A DNA stretch of 64,000 nucleotides from Hymenobacter arizonensis (GTDB taxonomy: Bacteria; Bacteroidota; Bacteroidia; Cytophagales; Hymenobacteraceae), in NCBI RefSeq assembly GCF_900115775.1, contig NZ_FOXS01000003.1, positions 1 through 64,000 on the forward strand. Direction: 5' to 3'. How positions within the stretch are numbered: the stretch's first letter is position 1; every line of letters begins with the position of its first letter. Both the position numbers and the translations under genes were made by a program. This document shows positions 17,447 to 26,959 of the stretch, piece after piece. The notes under the pieces are model-generated. The model was not told the origin of the DNA, did not search any database, and was given only the letters and a program-made list of their open reading frames with translations.

Positions 17447-18214
17447 ATGTCTTCCCCCCGCATCGTTATCTTAGCTGGCCCCGGGCCTTCCACAGATATT
17501 TTGTTTCACGCCCTCGACCGTGCATTCGGCGTCCACAGCATCATCGTCGAAGAGCCCGTTAGCCAACAGCAGCTGCTCAAGCGCCGGGTCGAGAAGCTGG
17601 GCTGGGCCACAGTAGCCGGACAAATTATGTTTAAGCTGTTGGTGGCAAAGCCACTGGAAGCTGCTTCGCAGGCCCGGCAGCAAGCTATTAGAGCGGCGCA
17701 CGGCTTAGTGGCCGACCCACTGCCTGAGTCTCACCTCACGCGGGTAGCCTCAGTCAATTCGCCCGAGTGCATTGCAGAGCTGCAACGCATGCAGCCCGAT
17801 GTAGTAGTGGTGAATGGGACGCGCATTATCGCTAAAAAAGTGCTTCAGGCAGTTTCGTGCCCTTTCCTGAACACCCACGCCGGAATTACCCCCTTGTACC
17901 GAGGAGTGCACGGGGGCTACTGGGCTTTAGCAAATAACGATGAGGCCCACTGTGGGGTCAGTATTCACTTGGTTGACGCTGGAATTGACACCGGGGGCAT
18001 TGTGCATCAAGCGCTCATTTATCCCACTAAGGAGGATAACTTCACCACCTACCCTCTGTTGCAGCTTGCTGCTGGTCTACCCCTGCTCATCCAGGCAGTG
18101 CGCGAAGCCCTGGATGGCACATTGCAACTGCAACCAGCCCCAGTCGGCACCTCGCGGCTCTGGTCTCATCCTACCTTGGCGGAGTATCTGCGTAATCGAC
18201 ACCGGGCCCGGTAA
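17447..18214 (+). CDS. Formyltransferase family protein, putative sugar N-formyltransferase
   Basis: A protein of 255 residues with a formyltransferase (Fmt/PurN-like) domain. The catalytic triad is visible: Asn and His in LNTHAGITPLYRGVHGGYWA, and the aspartate in VSIHLVDAGIDTGGIV. Such enzymes pass a formyl group from N10-formyl-tetrahydrofolate to an amine. Location after a deacetylase in a polysaccharide cluster favours a nucleotide-linked amino sugar as acceptor. There is no C-terminal Fmt tRNA-binding domain, which argues against methionyl-tRNA formyltransferase. A purine-pathway role is less likely in this context. Confidence 0.8.
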   Translation: MSSPRIVILAGPGPSTDILFHALDRAFGVHSIIVEEPVSQQQLLKRRVEKLGWATVAGQIMFKLLVAKPLEAASQARQQAIRAAHGLVADPLPESHLTRVASVNSPECIAELQRMQPDVVVVNGTRIIAKKVLQAVSCPFLNTHAGITPLYRGVHGGYWALANNDEAHCGVSIHLVDAGIDTGGIVHQALIYPTKEDNFTTYPLLQLAAGLPLLIQAVREALDGTLQLQPAPVGTSRLWSHPTLAEYLRNRHRAR

Positions 18215-18235
18215 TCTGAAAATACTAAGCTTTCC

Positions 18236-19591
18236 TTAGGCTGGTACAAGATGGCCTCTGGCAGGAGCCGTCGCTTTCCGACGCGCTACGCTCATGCTCT
18301 GTGTTATATAGAGACCCGCTACATAGAAAGGAATCATGGGAATCTTGTAGCGCACAAGTGTACCAAAATTAGCCGACACGACCCCCACCGTACCCGAAAA
18401 AGCCAGTGCGAAAATAAAGCACAGTGTTAGGGATGGGGTGCGCGCTATCAGTGACAAAGTTTTTACCAGGCCTGAACGCACGATAATGCGCAGCGTAAAA
18501 AAGATAAAAACCAGGGCTTCTATTGATGACAGAAGCATAACAGGGTTGCGAACTTCCCAGATAAAAGGACGATAGAGCGATACCACAATAGCTTGCGGTA
18601 CCAGTTTCACCATGCCTAATAGGGTGCCATCTTGTTCGCCCAGATTATAGGCCGAACCGTTCTGCTTCACTCCAGTTTCATACAAGTATTCCGACACGAT
18701 TTTGCTTCGCTCCCCAATCCTGTCGATATCGTAGTGCTCATCTCCCTTGGTCAGGTTTGTGGCAGCAAAGAAAGCCAGGAATGCACCTATGCTTAATAAG
18801 ATAGGCTTGGCCAGAATCCGCACCGTCCCGTTTTTAATCCGGGCACTATTTTCATTAAAAATCCAAAGAAGAGCTGCTGGTAAAAAGCATAGCAGGATAT
18901 AGATTTTTAAGAGAATCAATGCATAAGCCGCTCCTAATCCAAGAAAAGAGGAAGTAATGAGGCTGCGTTTCTGAATAGCACCTTTGTAGAAGGCGTAAAA
19001 AAGCCAACCCAAAGCGCCTAAGCAAATAGGGTCTTTCATAAGACCTGACCCCCAGAAAAATACTGAAGGAATAAAAAACGTTGCTATTGCAAGTTCTTTG
19101 TACAGTTGTGGACGTATTTTAACAAACGTTATATACATTGCCCACATGCCAGTAAAGCTGATTATTGCAAAAAACAGTGCAATAATCATATAGGTATTGA
19201 AACAAAGAAATCCGATAGCAGCTGCAAGACGCGAAAGAAGGTACTCGGCAGAGCCGGCCTGGTACCAATACATATAGGTGGTAAAACGAGCTGTTTCCGG
19301 GTCATAAGTGCCACCACTAGTCAGCATCAGCTTCATGCCTGCTTCGAATGAAAAAGCGAAAGCTTCGTGAATAAGCTTAACGTGATAGTAGTAGTTAAAT
19401 GTATCACCGCCCTCATAATAATAGGCATAAACCAATCCTAATGCAATGGCGCCTACGAACTTAACTGTGAGTGCAGGAATGAAATAGCGGCGCGTATAGA
19501 TATTAGTAAATCGTCCTCTAACTCCATAAGCAACCAGATAAAAAAAGCCTAGATAGAGTGGCGTTAATAACAGGTCTTTTAGTTCTAGCAT
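18236..19591 (-). CDS. Multi-pass membrane protein of the polysaccharide cluster, possible Wzy-like polymerase
   Basis: A 451-residue integral membrane protein with roughly 10-12 hydrophobic segments, a GGDTFNYYYHV loop near residue 60, FFWGSGLMKDPI near 180, and a late VRYKIPMIPFYVAGLYI segment. I recognise it only as a conserved Bacteroidota membrane family seen beside exopolysaccharide genes. The arrangement loosely recalls EpsG/Wzy polymerases, which is inference. The ATG lies one base after the stop of the TPR gene upstream on the same strand, so the two are co-translated. It converges with the formyltransferase gene, leaving a 21-base gap. Confidence 0.65.
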   Translation of the reverse strand: MLELKDLLLTPLYLGFFYLVAYGVRGRFTNIYTRRYFIPALTVKFVGAIALGLVYAYYYEGGDTFNYYYHVKLIHEAFAFSFEAGMKLMLTSGGTYDPETARFTTYMYWYQAGSAEYLLSRLAAAIGFLCFNTYMIIALFFAIISFTGMWAMYITFVKIRPQLYKELAIATFFIPSVFFWGSGLMKDPICLGALGWLFYAFYKGAIQKRSLITSSFLGLGAAYALILLKIYILLCFLPAALLWIFNENSARIKNGTVRILAKPILLSIGAFLAFFAATNLTKGDEHYDIDRIGERSKIVSEYLYETGVKQNGSAYNLGEQDGTLLGMVKLVPQAIVVSLYRPFIWEVRNPVMLLSSIEALVFIFFTLRIIVRSGLVKTLSLIARTPSLTLCFIFALAFSGTVGVVSANFGTLVRYKIPMIPFYVAGLYITQSMSVARRKATAPARGHLVPA

Positions 19592-19592
19592 G

Positions 19593-20846
19593 TCAGGCCT
19601 TTCGTTTTATTTTTAGCCAAGCTTTGGCCTCTTTGTATTGTTCTGACTTCCGCTCTGCTTTATCAGCAACTACCTCGTAATAGCGTTTCGCTGCCACGGC
19701 ATCCTTGTCCTTTACTGCCAGGCGGGCAAGATTCATGTTAGCATACAAATAGAACCCGCCGGAAGTGTCCCCAGTGCTCTCAGAAAACACGATGCAGCGC
19801 TGGAAGTAGTCCTTGGCTTTGGCGAAGTCGCGGTAGCGGTTCTGCATTAGGTAACCCAAGAAGTAGCTGGCGTAGCGTCCGCTGACGCCTTCGTAGCCGG
19901 GCATGCCTTTGCTTATCTTATCGAGGATTTCGCGGCTCACTCGTTCGCAGTCGGCAAAGTCGCCCTGGTCGTAGGCGAGGTGGGCGTAGAAGCGTTGAAA
20001 GTAGCCGTTATCGGGGTAGGTGGTGGCTAGGTATTTGGCTACTGGTAGCGCTTCTTCGGCGTTGTTTTCCTCATTTTTTAGAATGCGCATGAGGTAGACA
20101 CGGGCCTCGGTAGCGGTGTAGAAACCGTTGGTGGCCACGTTGCGGAGCTGTTGCAAACCCAGTTTCTTATCTCCTCTGGGGAAGAACAGCAGCACTGGTT
20201 TGAGCAGGGGATAGTTTTCGCTTATCCAGACGGCGTAGTAGTTGAGCAGGGCCTGGCCGAACTGAAATTCCGGGCTGAGGCTGTTGGCTTCCTGGCTTTT
20301 CTTTAAATAATTGAGCGAACGCCGGGAATTAACGGTGGCTTTGCGCCAGTCGTGGCGCTCGCCGTGCATGCGAGCACTAAAGCCGTAGGCGGCCGAAAGG
20401 AAAAAACTTGCTTCGTAATTGTTGTTATCGGCGTCGTAGAGCTTTTGGGCTTTCGTAACAGCCGTGTCCATGTAGGCGAAAAAGAGCTTGTCGTACTGCT
20501 GTGTCTGGATGTTGGTGGGTACAATTTTCCACCAAGTGCTCAGGCCCAGCAGGAAGTAGGGCATGGGGTGATTGGGGTAGCGGCGCCGCAAGGAGCGGAA
20601 CTGCTTTTCGGCCTTCTCGTACTTGAAATTGTAGATGTTGTAAACGGCACCGTCTAGTTCCAACTGAATATCCTTGTCCAGCAGCAGCCATCCTTTGGTG
20701 TCGATGGCCGAGGGTAGCACCCCCACAGAGTCGAGCGCCACCGTCTTCATGGGGGGCGGAATGCGCATTGTATCGGGCTTCTGGGCCATGCTAAGTAGCG
20801 GCAAGAATAGCAGCCCCAAGCAGATACAAACCAGCGAACGCAGCAT
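19593..20846 (-). CDS. Secreted TPR-repeat protein
   Basis: A 417-residue protein with a clear signal peptide (MLRSLVCICLGLLFLPLLSM, cut near AQ) followed by tetratricopeptide-type helix pairs, for example YNFKYEKAEKQFRSLRRRYP and later repeats to the C-terminus. It is probably periplasmic or outer-membrane facing, with a scaffolding role. The ATG at 20846 is chosen because it starts the signal peptide; the frame stays open 280 codons further only because it runs antisense through the M42 peptidase gene. One base separates it from the membrane-protein gene, which suggests a joint function. Confidence 0.85.
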   Translation of the reverse strand: MLRSLVCICLGLLFLPLLSMAQKPDTMRIPPPMKTVALDSVGVLPSAIDTKGWLLLDKDIQLELDGAVYNIYNFKYEKAEKQFRSLRRRYPNHPMPYFLLGLSTWWKIVPTNIQTQQYDKLFFAYMDTAVTKAQKLYDADNNNYEASFFLSAAYGFSARMHGERHDWRKATVNSRRSLNYLKKSQEANSLSPEFQFGQALLNYYAVWISENYPLLKPVLLFFPRGDKKLGLQQLRNVATNGFYTATEARVYLMRILKNEENNAEEALPVAKYLATTYPDNGYFQRFYAHLAYDQGDFADCERVSREILDKISKGMPGYEGVSGRYASYFLGYLMQNRYRDFAKAKDYFQRCIVFSESTGDTSGGFYLYANMNLARLAVKDKDAVAAKRYYEVVADKAERKSEQYKEAKAWLKIKRKA

Positions 20847-20933
20847 AGGTAGAAATTCGAAAGAGGACCCGAACCGTGTCCCGTCCAAAATCAGGGTAGG
20901 GTAAACGGGCCTGCTAAAGTACGGACTTTGGCC

Positions 20934-20941
20934 TAGCTTTG
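20934..20941 (+). promoter_or_regulatory. Bacteroidota -7 element for the M42 peptidase gene
   Basis: TAGCTTTG fits TAnnTTTG and lies 19 bases before the ATG at 20961, in the gap between divergent genes. No clear -33 TTTG at standard spacing. Confidence 0.45.
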
Positions 20942-20960
20942 GGAGTAATCCCCTTTGTAT

Positions 20961-21875
20961 ATGCAACTGTTGCACTCCCTTTGCCGCGTGCCGGCTCCCG
21001 CCGGCAATGAAGTGGCCCTGACTCGTTTTGTGCTTGATTATGTGCAGCGTGAGCAGGCCAATTGGCAGCACCAACCCACTATCATCGCCGACGAGCGGTT
21101 TCAAGACTGTATACTGCTGGTGTTTGGACAGCCCCGCACCGCCATTTTTGCCCACTTGGACAGCATTGGATTCACGGTGCGCTATGGCCGGCAACTGGTG
21201 CGCATAGGTGGGCCCCAAGCCGAAGCCGGTTACCGCTTGGTAGGGCACGATTCGCAAGGGGATATAGACTGCACGTTGACCATAGACGAAGAAACCGGCG
21301 AACTGGGCTATGCGTTCCACCGCGACATTGACCGTGGCACGGAGCTCACGTTCTACTGCGACTTCCGCGAAACCGACACCACGGTTCAAAGTTGCTACCT
21401 CGACAACCGGCTGGGCGTTTGGAATGCCCTGCGTCTGTGCGAAACACTGGAGCACGGCATCGTGGCCTTTTCCTGCTGGGAAGAACACGGCGGCGGCTCG
21501 GTGGCTTACCTGGCAAAGTACATTCATGACACCTATGGCGTGCGCCAAGCGCTGATTTCCGACATCACCTGGGTAACCGAGGGGGTGCATGCGGGGCAGG
21601 GATGCGCCATTTCGCTGCGGGATTCCTTGATTCCCCGCCGGGTTTATGTAGACCGCATCCGGACCATTGCTGCTCAGTCGGGCATTCCGCATCAATTGGA
21701 AGTAGAAGGCAGTGGCGGCTCCGACGCCAAAGAGCTACAGCACGCCGCTGCGCCCTGGGATTGGTGCTTCATTGGAGCACCTGAAGACCATGTGCATTCG
21801 CCCGATGAACTGGTTGATAAACGCGACATTGCCAGTATGCTAGCGCTTTATCAGGTTTTGATGCAAGAATTGTAG
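20961..21875 (+). CDS. M42 family metallopeptidase (glutamyl/deblocking aminopeptidase)
   Basis: A 304-residue di-zinc aminopeptidase. Metal-binding landmarks occur in family order: AHLDSIGF (first His/Asp), [11 protein letters not shown] (bridging Asp), CWEEHGGGS (catalytic and metal Glu), SDITWVTEG and the late HVHSPDELV. It would act in the cytoplasm on peptides. It is shorter than typical M42 enzymes (about 340-360), consistent with a small insert domain. I chose the ATG at 20961 ([17 protein letters not shown]) over a TTG two codons upstream, because the conserved substrate-side PAPAGNE then has the usual N-terminal distance. Confidence 0.9.
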   Translation: MQLLHSLCRVPAPAGNEVALTRFVLDYVQREQANWQHQPTIIADERFQDCILLVFGQPRTAIFAHLDSIGFTVRYGRQLVRIGGPQAEAGYRLVGHDSQGDIDCTLTIDEETGELGYAFHRDIDRGTELTFYCDFRETDTTVQSCYLDNRLGVWNALRLCETLEHGIVAFSCWEEHGGGSVAYLAKYIHDTYGVRQALISDITWVTEGVHAGQGCAISLRDSLIPRRVYVDRIRTIAAQSGIPHQLEVEGSGGSDAKELQHAAAPWDWCFIGAPEDHVHSPDELVDKRDIASMLALYQVLMQEL

Positions 21876-21885
21876 TGTATCCGTA

Positions 21886-21893
21886 TATCTTTG
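21886..21893 (+). promoter_or_regulatory. Bacteroidota -7 element for hppA
   Basis: TATCTTTG fits TAnnTTTG, 52 bases before the hppA ATG and just after the M42 stop codon. A TTTTG 25 bases upstream is a loose -33 candidate. Confidence 0.45.
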
Positions 21894-21945
21894 GCACCCT
21901 TGCTTGTCCATCACACTTTTCTTCACCTAATCTTCCTTGCATCTT

Positions 21946-24210
21946 ATGACCCCATATCTTTACGCAGTGCCCGCGTTGGGACTCTTTGCGTTGCTGTATA
22001 CTTGGCTGCGCGCCGGTTGGGTATCCAAGCAAAATGCTGGTGACGAACGCATGACCACCATTGCGGGCTACATCGCCGATGGCGCCATTGCATTTCTCAA
22101 AGCGGAGTATAAGGTGTTGGCCCTGTTTGGGTTGATTGCAGGGGCTTTTCTTTTTTACTTGGGTACTACCAGCGGCAACTCTAGCCCCGTCATTGTCATT
22201 GCCTTTTTGATTGGTGCAGTGTTCTCGGCGCTGGCAGGCTTTATTGGGATGAAAATTGCCACAAAGGCCAACGTCCGGACTGCGCAAGCGGCAAAGACCA
22301 GCCTGAGCACGGCCTTGAACGTGTCGTTTTCGGGCGGTTCCGTGATGGGCATGGGCGTGGCCGGGCTGGCGGTGTTGGGCCTGGGCTCTCTGTTTATTGT
22401 GTTCTATAAGATGTTTGTGCCCAGCGGCCTTGCCAATGGCGAGGAGATGGTGAAGGCTCTGGAGGTTCTCACCGGCTTTTCGCTCGGGGCCGAAAGCATT
22501 GCTCTCTTTGCCCGGGTAGGCGGCGGCATCTATACCAAAGCGGCCGACGTGGGAGCCGACCTCGTGGGCAAAGTAGAAGCCGGTATCCCGGAGGATGACC
22601 CCCGCAACCCCGCCACCATTGCCGACAACGTGGGCGACAACGTGGGCGACGTGGCCGGCATGGGCGCCGACTTGTTCGGCTCCTACGTGGCGACTATTCT
22701 GGCAACCATGGTGCTGGGCCGGGAGGTCACAGTCACCAACGACCAGTTTGGTGGGCTTTCGCCGATTTTTTTGCCTATGGCCATTGCGGGCATGGGCATC
22801 ATCGCCTCGCTGATTGGGATTCTGTGCGTCCGGGTGAAAGAAGGCGGCAATGTGCAGACTGCCCTAAACACGGGGAATTATATCTCCGTGGTGGTATCAG
22901 CTATTGCTTCTTACTTTCTTATTATGTGGATTCTGCCCTCGGGGAGCTTCACCATCCGGGGCGTGTCGTTCACGGCGATGGGGGTTTTCTGGGCTGTGGT
23001 TGTGGGCTTGATAGTCGGTACGCTCATGAGCATTATCACGGAGTATTATACTGCCATGGGCAAGCGCCCGGTAAACAGCATTGTGCAGCAAAGCAGCACC
23101 GGCCACGCTACCACCGTTATTGGCGGTTTGGCAGTGGGCATGGAAAGCACGGTGCTTCCCATCATTGTGCTGGCCGCGGGCATTGTGCTGAGCTACGAAG
23201 CGGCGGGCCTCTACGGTGTAGCCATTGCAGCGGCGGGCATGATGGCCACCACCGCTATGCAATTGGCTATTGACGCATTTGGTCCTATTGCTGACAACGC
23301 GGGCGGTATCGCCGAAATGTGCGAACTGCCCAAAGAAGTGCGGGAGCGGACTGATATTCTGGATGCCGTGGGCAACACCACCGCTGCCACGGGCAAAGGC
23401 TTCGCCATTGCGTCGGCGGCTCTGACTTCGCTGGCCTTGTTCGCCGCGTTCATGGGCACGGCTAATATCACTTCCATTGACATCAGCAAGGCGCCTGTGC
23501 TGGCGGGTGTATTCATTGGAGCCATGATTCCCTTTATCTTCTCGTCGTTGGCGATTGCGGCGGTGGGCCGGGCGGCCATGGCCATGGTGCAGGAAGTGCG
23601 CCGGCAGTTCCGCGAGATTCCGGGTATTATGGAAGGCACGGGCCGGCCAGAGTACGAAAAGTGCGTTGCCATCAGCACGCAGGCGGCTATTAGGGAAATG
23701 ATTTTGCCGGGGGCCATTGCTTTGCTCACGCCCATCATCGTGGGTTTTGGCTGCCGCGGGTTGTTCTCCAACGCTTCGTCGCCCGAGGTGCTGGGCGGTC
23801 TGCTGGCCGGGGTCACGGTGAGCGGTGTGCTCATGGCCATGTTCCAGAGCAATGCCGGCGGCGCCTGGGACAACGCTAAGAAATCATTTGAAAAAGGCGT
23901 TCTGGTGAACGGCGTGATGCAGTACAAAGGCTCGGATGCCCACAAAGCTTCCGTGACTGGCGACACGGTGGGCGACCCGTTCAAGGACACCTCCGGCCCC
24001 AGCATGAACATCCTCATCAAACTGATGAGCATTGTGTCGCTGGTTATCGCTCCGCACATTGCGGAGCGTGGCGGCGAGCGCGGTATGGCCCCAGTGAAGG
24101 TGGAAAACGAGCGCACCGAAGTAGTTGCCCGGCCACACGTGCGCTACGCCGATACGTTTGCTCCCTCAGCAGCCCGTGTGATTTACACGGTATTGCGCGA
24201 GGTGAAGTAG
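21946..24210 (+). CDS. hppA: Membrane-bound ion-translocating pyrophosphatase
   Basis: A 754-residue protein with about 16 membrane segments that couples pyrophosphate hydrolysis to H+ (or Na+) export. The signature [20 protein letters not shown] and the [20 protein letters not shown] acidic loop that binds Mg-PPi are intact. So is the late [17 protein letters not shown] segment. In [10 protein letters not shown] the position that is lysine in potassium-independent enzymes is alanine, so a K+-dependent type is expected from known family work. I chose the ATG at 21946 over a TTG three codons earlier. A strong terminator follows at 24285-24331. Confidence 0.96.
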   Translation: MTPYLYAVPALGLFALLYTWLRAGWVSKQNAGDERMTTIAGYIADGAIAFLKAEYKVLALFGLIAGAFLFYLGTTSGNSSPVIVIAFLIGAVFSALAGFIGMKIATKANVRTAQAAKTSLSTALNVSFSGGSVMGMGVAGLAVLGLGSLFIVFYKMFVPSGLANGEEMVKALEVLTGFSLGAESIALFARVGGGIYTKAADVGADLVGKVEAGIPEDDPRNPATIADNVGDNVGDVAGMGADLFGSYVATILATMVLGREVTVTNDQFGGLSPIFLPMAIAGMGIIASLIGILCVRVKEGGNVQTALNTGNYISVVVSAIASYFLIMWILPSGSFTIRGVSFTAMGVFWAVVVGLIVGTLMSIITEYYTAMGKRPVNSIVQQSSTGHATTVIGGLAVGMESTVLPIIVLAAGIVLSYEAAGLYGVAIAAAGMMATTAMQLAIDAFGPIADNAGGIAEMCELPKEVRERTDILDAVGNTTAATGKGFAIASAALTSLALFAAFMGTANITSIDISKAPVLAGVFIGAMIPFIFSSLAIAAVGRAAMAMVQEVRRQFREIPGIMEGTGRPEYEKCVAISTQAAIREMILPGAIALLTPIIVGFGCRGLFSNASSPEVLGGLLAGVTVSGVLMAMFQSNAGGAWDNAKKSFEKGVLVNGVMQYKGSDAHKASVTGDTVGDPFKDTSGPSMNILIKLMSIVSLVIAPHIAERGGERGMAPVKVENERTEVVARPHVRYADTFAPSAARVIYTVLREVK

Positions 24211-24214
24211 TTTT

Positions 24215-24414
24215 CTGAACCACGGATTCATGCGGATTTTGCGGATTTCACGGATTTTGTATTCGGCTCAATAGAATAAGAACAATAAGCAACAAAGGCC
24301 ACTCTTCTAAAGAGTGGCCTTTGTTGCTTATCATAGTTAGAATCATAGTTTGTGTGGACACAGCGTCTACAAAATCCGTGAAATCCGCATAATCCGCATG
24401 AATCCGTGGTTCAG
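24215..24414. repeat. Long inverted repeat enclosing a terminator
   Basis: Two 47-base arms, 24215-24261 and 24368-24414, are reverse complements at 46 of 47 positions. Between them sits the perfect 22-bp terminator hairpin. Each arm carries the internal motif CGGATT several times (direct sub-repeats). It fills the gap between hppA and hpt. No transposase is adjacent. Confidence 0.93.
24285..24331 (+). terminator. Strong hairpin terminator after hppA
   Basis: A perfect 22-bp stem (24285-24306 with 24310-24331) with a 3-base loop. There is no long T tract but the upper stem is A/T-rich at the base. It lies inside the longer inverted repeat. Confidence 0.7.
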
Positions 24415-24418
24415 ACAG

Positions 24419-24426
24419 TAGCTTTG
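24419..24426 (+). promoter_or_regulatory. Bacteroidota -7 element for hpt
   Basis: TAGCTTTG fits TAnnTTTG, directly after the right arm of the inverted repeat and 23 bases before the hpt ATG. Confidence 0.55.
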
Positions 24427-24448
24427 TGCCTCATTCTTCCCGCGCCGC

Positions 24449-24988
24449 ATGGGTCACTCCCACATCACCATCCACAAAAAAGCTTTCCGACCATATTTAT
24501 CGGTCGCTCAACTGGATGAGGCCGTAACGGCCCTGGCTGCCCGCCTCAATGCCGACTACGCCGGCCGCGAGCCCCTGTTTGTAGTAGTCCTGACGGGGGC
24601 ATTTATGTTCGCCTCCGACCTGCTTAAGCACATTACCGAGCCTTGCGAGATAGTCTTTATCCGGGTGGCCTCGTATGAGGGCACGGGCAGCAGCGGCGTG
24701 GTGCAGGAAATCATGGGGCTGCGCGAAGAAGTGCAGGGCCGCCACCTCATCATCGTCGAAGACATTGTTGATACTGGCACCACCATGCACCACCTGGTGC
24801 CCAAATTGCAGGCCAATGGTCCGGCCTCGGTCGAGATAGCGACGCTGTTTTTCAAGCCGGAGAGCTTGCGTCACAAAATTGACTTGCGCTACGTGGCCCT
24901 GGAAATCCCCAACGACTTCGTAGTAGGCTACGGCCTCGACTACGACGGCCTGGGCCGCAACCTGCCCGACGTATACGTGGCCGTGTAG
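24449..24988 (+). CDS. hpt: Hypoxanthine phosphoribosyltransferase
   Basis: A 179-residue type I phosphoribosyltransferase of purine salvage, converting hypoxanthine or guanine and PRPP to IMP or GMP in the cytoplasm. The PRPP-binding motif HLIIVEDIVDTGTT near residue 100-115 is intact, as are the early VLTGAFMFASDL loop and the C-terminal FVVGYGLDYDGLGRNLPDV motif typical of Hpt. Length agrees with the family. It precedes adk by 73 bases, so the two nucleotide-metabolism genes may be co-transcribed. Confidence 0.95.
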   Translation: MGHSHITIHKKAFRPYLSVAQLDEAVTALAARLNADYAGREPLFVVVLTGAFMFASDLLKHITEPCEIVFIRVASYEGTGSSGVVQEIMGLREEVQGRHLIIVEDIVDTGTTMHHLVPKLQANGPASVEIATLFFKPESLRHKIDLRYVALEIPNDFVVGYGLDYDGLGRNLPDVYVAV

Positions 24989-25061
24989 TGAGCCTTTGTT
25001 ACCGATTGATTAACTTGCCCAAACCCACCTTACTCTTTCCCCTCGCGCAACTTCTCTATTC

Positions 25062-25688
25062 ATGTTGAATATCGTGCTGTTCGGCCCGCCCGGTGCCGGT
25101 AAAGGAACCCAAAGCCAGAAACTCATCACCAAGTACAACCTCGTGCACCTGAGCACCGGCGACCTGCTTCGCGCTCAGATAGCCCAAGGCACGGAGCTAG
25201 GCCTGACCGCCAAAAAGCTCATGGACGAAGGCTTGCTGGTGCCCGATGCCGTAGTAATTGGCATGATAGACAGTGCGCTGCAAGCCAACAAGGCCACCGC
25301 TGGTGGTTTTATTTTTGATGGCTTCCCGCGCACGGTGCCCCAGGCTGCTAGCCTCGACCAGCTGCTGGAACAGCACGACAGCGGCATCAATTGCATGATT
25401 GCGCTGGAAGTAGACGAGGAGGAACTGGTGACTCGCCTGCTGGAGCGCGGCAAAACCAGCGGCCGCCCCGACGACCAGGACGAAAGCAAAATTCGCCGCC
25501 GCGTAACGGTATATAACACCGAAACGGCGCAGGTGGCCGGCTACTACGCCGCTCAGAACAAGTTTCACGCCCTCAACGGCATTGGGCAGATTGAAACTAT
25601 TTTTGACCAAATCTGCACTATAATAGACCAGAATAAGCCTGCCACGCCCGAAAGCCCCACTGAGGCTGCCCGCGAGGTTCAAGCATAG
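25062..25688 (+). CDS. adk: Adenylate kinase
   Basis: A 208-residue kinase interconverting ATP+AMP and 2 ADP. The P-loop GPPGAGKGT is at residues 8-16, the AMP-binding LSTGDLLR and DGFPRT segments follow, and the LID region around ERGKTSGRPDDQDESKIRRR is of the short type without zinc cysteines. The C-terminus has a short Pro/Glu-rich tail beyond the core (about 15 residues). Hpt lies upstream; the obgE gene follows after a perfect inverted repeat. Confidence 0.97.
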   Translation: MLNIVLFGPPGAGKGTQSQKLITKYNLVHLSTGDLLRAQIAQGTELGLTAKKLMDEGLLVPDAVVIGMIDSALQANKATAGGFIFDGFPRTVPQAASLDQLLEQHDSGINCMIALEVDEEELVTRLLERGKTSGRPDDQDESKIRRRVTVYNTETAQVAGYYAAQNKFHALNGIGQIETIFDQICTIIDQNKPATPESPTEAAREVQA

Positions 25689-25705
25689 TTCACGTTTTTA
25701 ACACG

Positions 25706-25822
25706 ACTGTCATCCTGAGCACAGCGCAGGACCTTTTCACGTTAGAACAACCGGCTCCGGAACGCACGTTCTGTAGCTAGCCCTAACGCCGAGAGGTCCT
25801 GCGCTGTGCTCAGGATGACAGT
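25706..25822. repeat. Perfect long inverted repeat between adk and obgE
   Basis: Arms of 29 bases (25706-25734 and 25794-25822) are perfect reverse complements around a 59-base centre, which has further pairing near its edges (CGTTAG with CTAACG). The whole could form one tall hairpin in RNA or a cruciform in DNA. The arm core (GTCATCCTGAGCACAGCG) recalls the family at 32.6 and 62.6 kb in layout but differs in sequence. Confidence 0.93.
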
Positions 25823-25848
25823 TCTTTTACCCCTAATTCTCCATTCCT

Positions 25849-26895
25849 GTGGCTTCTAATAACTTTATCGACTACGTTAAGCTCATCTGCCGTTCGGGCA
25901 AAGGCGGGGCGGGCTCGCACCACTTTTTCCGGGCCAAGGGCCTGCCCAACGGCGGCCCCGACGGCGGCGATGGCGGCCGCGGCGGTCACATCATCCTAGA
26001 GGGCAACTCCCAACTCTGGACCCTGCTGCACTTGCAGTACCAAAAGCACGTCTTCGCCAAAGATGGCGAGGGTGGGGGCGAAAACCTACGCAGCGGCGCC
26101 CAGGGCGAGGACATTGTGCTACAAGTGCCCCTAGGCACTGTGGCCCGCGACCCGGACGGTACCCATTTGCTCGAAATTACGGAGCACGGCCAGCGGCTCA
26201 TCTTGGTGCCCGGCGGACGCGGCGGCTGGGGCAACGACCATTTCAAGAACTCCATCAACCAAGCTCCAACCTACGCTCAGCCCGGCGAGCCGGCCATTGA
26301 GGCCATCATTATTCTGGAGCTGAAGCTCCTGGCCGACGTGGGCCTAGTGGGCTTCCCGAACGCGGGCAAGAGCACGCTGCTGTCGGTAGTATCGGCGGCC
26401 AAGCCTAAGATTGCCGACTATGCCTTCACGACCTTGGTGCCCAACTTGGGCGTGGTGGCCTACCGCGACTACAAGTCCTTCGTGATGGCCGACATTCCGG
26501 GTATTATTGAGGGCGCGGCCGAAGGTAAAGGGCTCGGCACGCGCTTCCTGCGCCACATCGAGCGCAATTCTACGCTGCTCTTTATGATAAGCTGCGACAG
26601 CCCCGACATTGCGGCGGAGTACCAGGTGCTGCTGGGAGAGCTAGAGCAGTTCAACCCCGAGCTGCTGGAAAAGAAGCGCCTGCTGGCCATCACCAAGTCC
26701 GATATGATTGATGAGGAGCTGGAAGCTGAAATTCGGGAGACCTTGCCGTCCGATATTCCGTCCATCTTCATCTCCAGCTTAACGAACAAGAACATTGTGC
26801 CGCTGAAGGACATGATTTGGAAGGCGCTGGAGGAAAATCGGCGTAATGCCGCGCCGGTGCGCCAGGGCTTCGGTGAGGAAGACGGCGAAGAATAG
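25849..26895 (+). CDS. obgE: Obg family GTPase
   Basis: A 348-residue essential GTPase that acts on the 50S ribosomal subunit. The glycine-rich Obg fold comes first ([31 protein letters not shown]), then the GTPase domain with G1 [12 protein letters not shown]3 DIPGIIEGA and G4 TKSD. The C-terminal OCT domain is absent, as in many Bacteroidota. The start is GTG at 25849; its context fits [12 protein letters not shown] terminator hairpin lies 28 bases after the stop codon. Confidence 0.96.
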   Translation: MASNNFIDYVKLICRSGKGGAGSHHFFRAKGLPNGGPDGGDGGRGGHIILEGNSQLWTLLHLQYQKHVFAKDGEGGGENLRSGAQGEDIVLQVPLGTVARDPDGTHLLEITEHGQRLILVPGGRGGWGNDHFKNSINQAPTYAQPGEPAIEAIIILELKLLADVGLVGFPNAGKSTLLSVVSAAKPKIADYAFTTLVPNLGVVAYRDYKSFVMADIPGIIEGAAEGKGLGTRFLRHIERNSTLLFMISCDSPDIAAEYQVLLGELEQFNPELLEKKRLLAITKSDMIDEELEAEIRETLPSDIPSIFISSLTNKNIVPLKDMIWKALEENRRNAAPVRQGFGEEDGEE

Positions 26896-26923
26896 GCCGA
26901 GGAACTCCAATTGCTTGATTTGA

Positions 26924-26959
26924 TGTCCCCAATTCAAAGCCGAATTGGGGACATTTTTT
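26924..26959 (+). terminator. Rho-independent terminator after obgE
   Basis: A 12-bp perfect stem (26924-26935 with 26942-26953), 6-base loop, then TTTTTTA. Confidence 0.9.

Noticed and set aside
20847..21695. An open frame extending the TPR gene by about 280 codons on the minus strand
   Set aside because: It runs antisense through the conserved M42 peptidase gene and has no family; a signal peptide begins at 20846.
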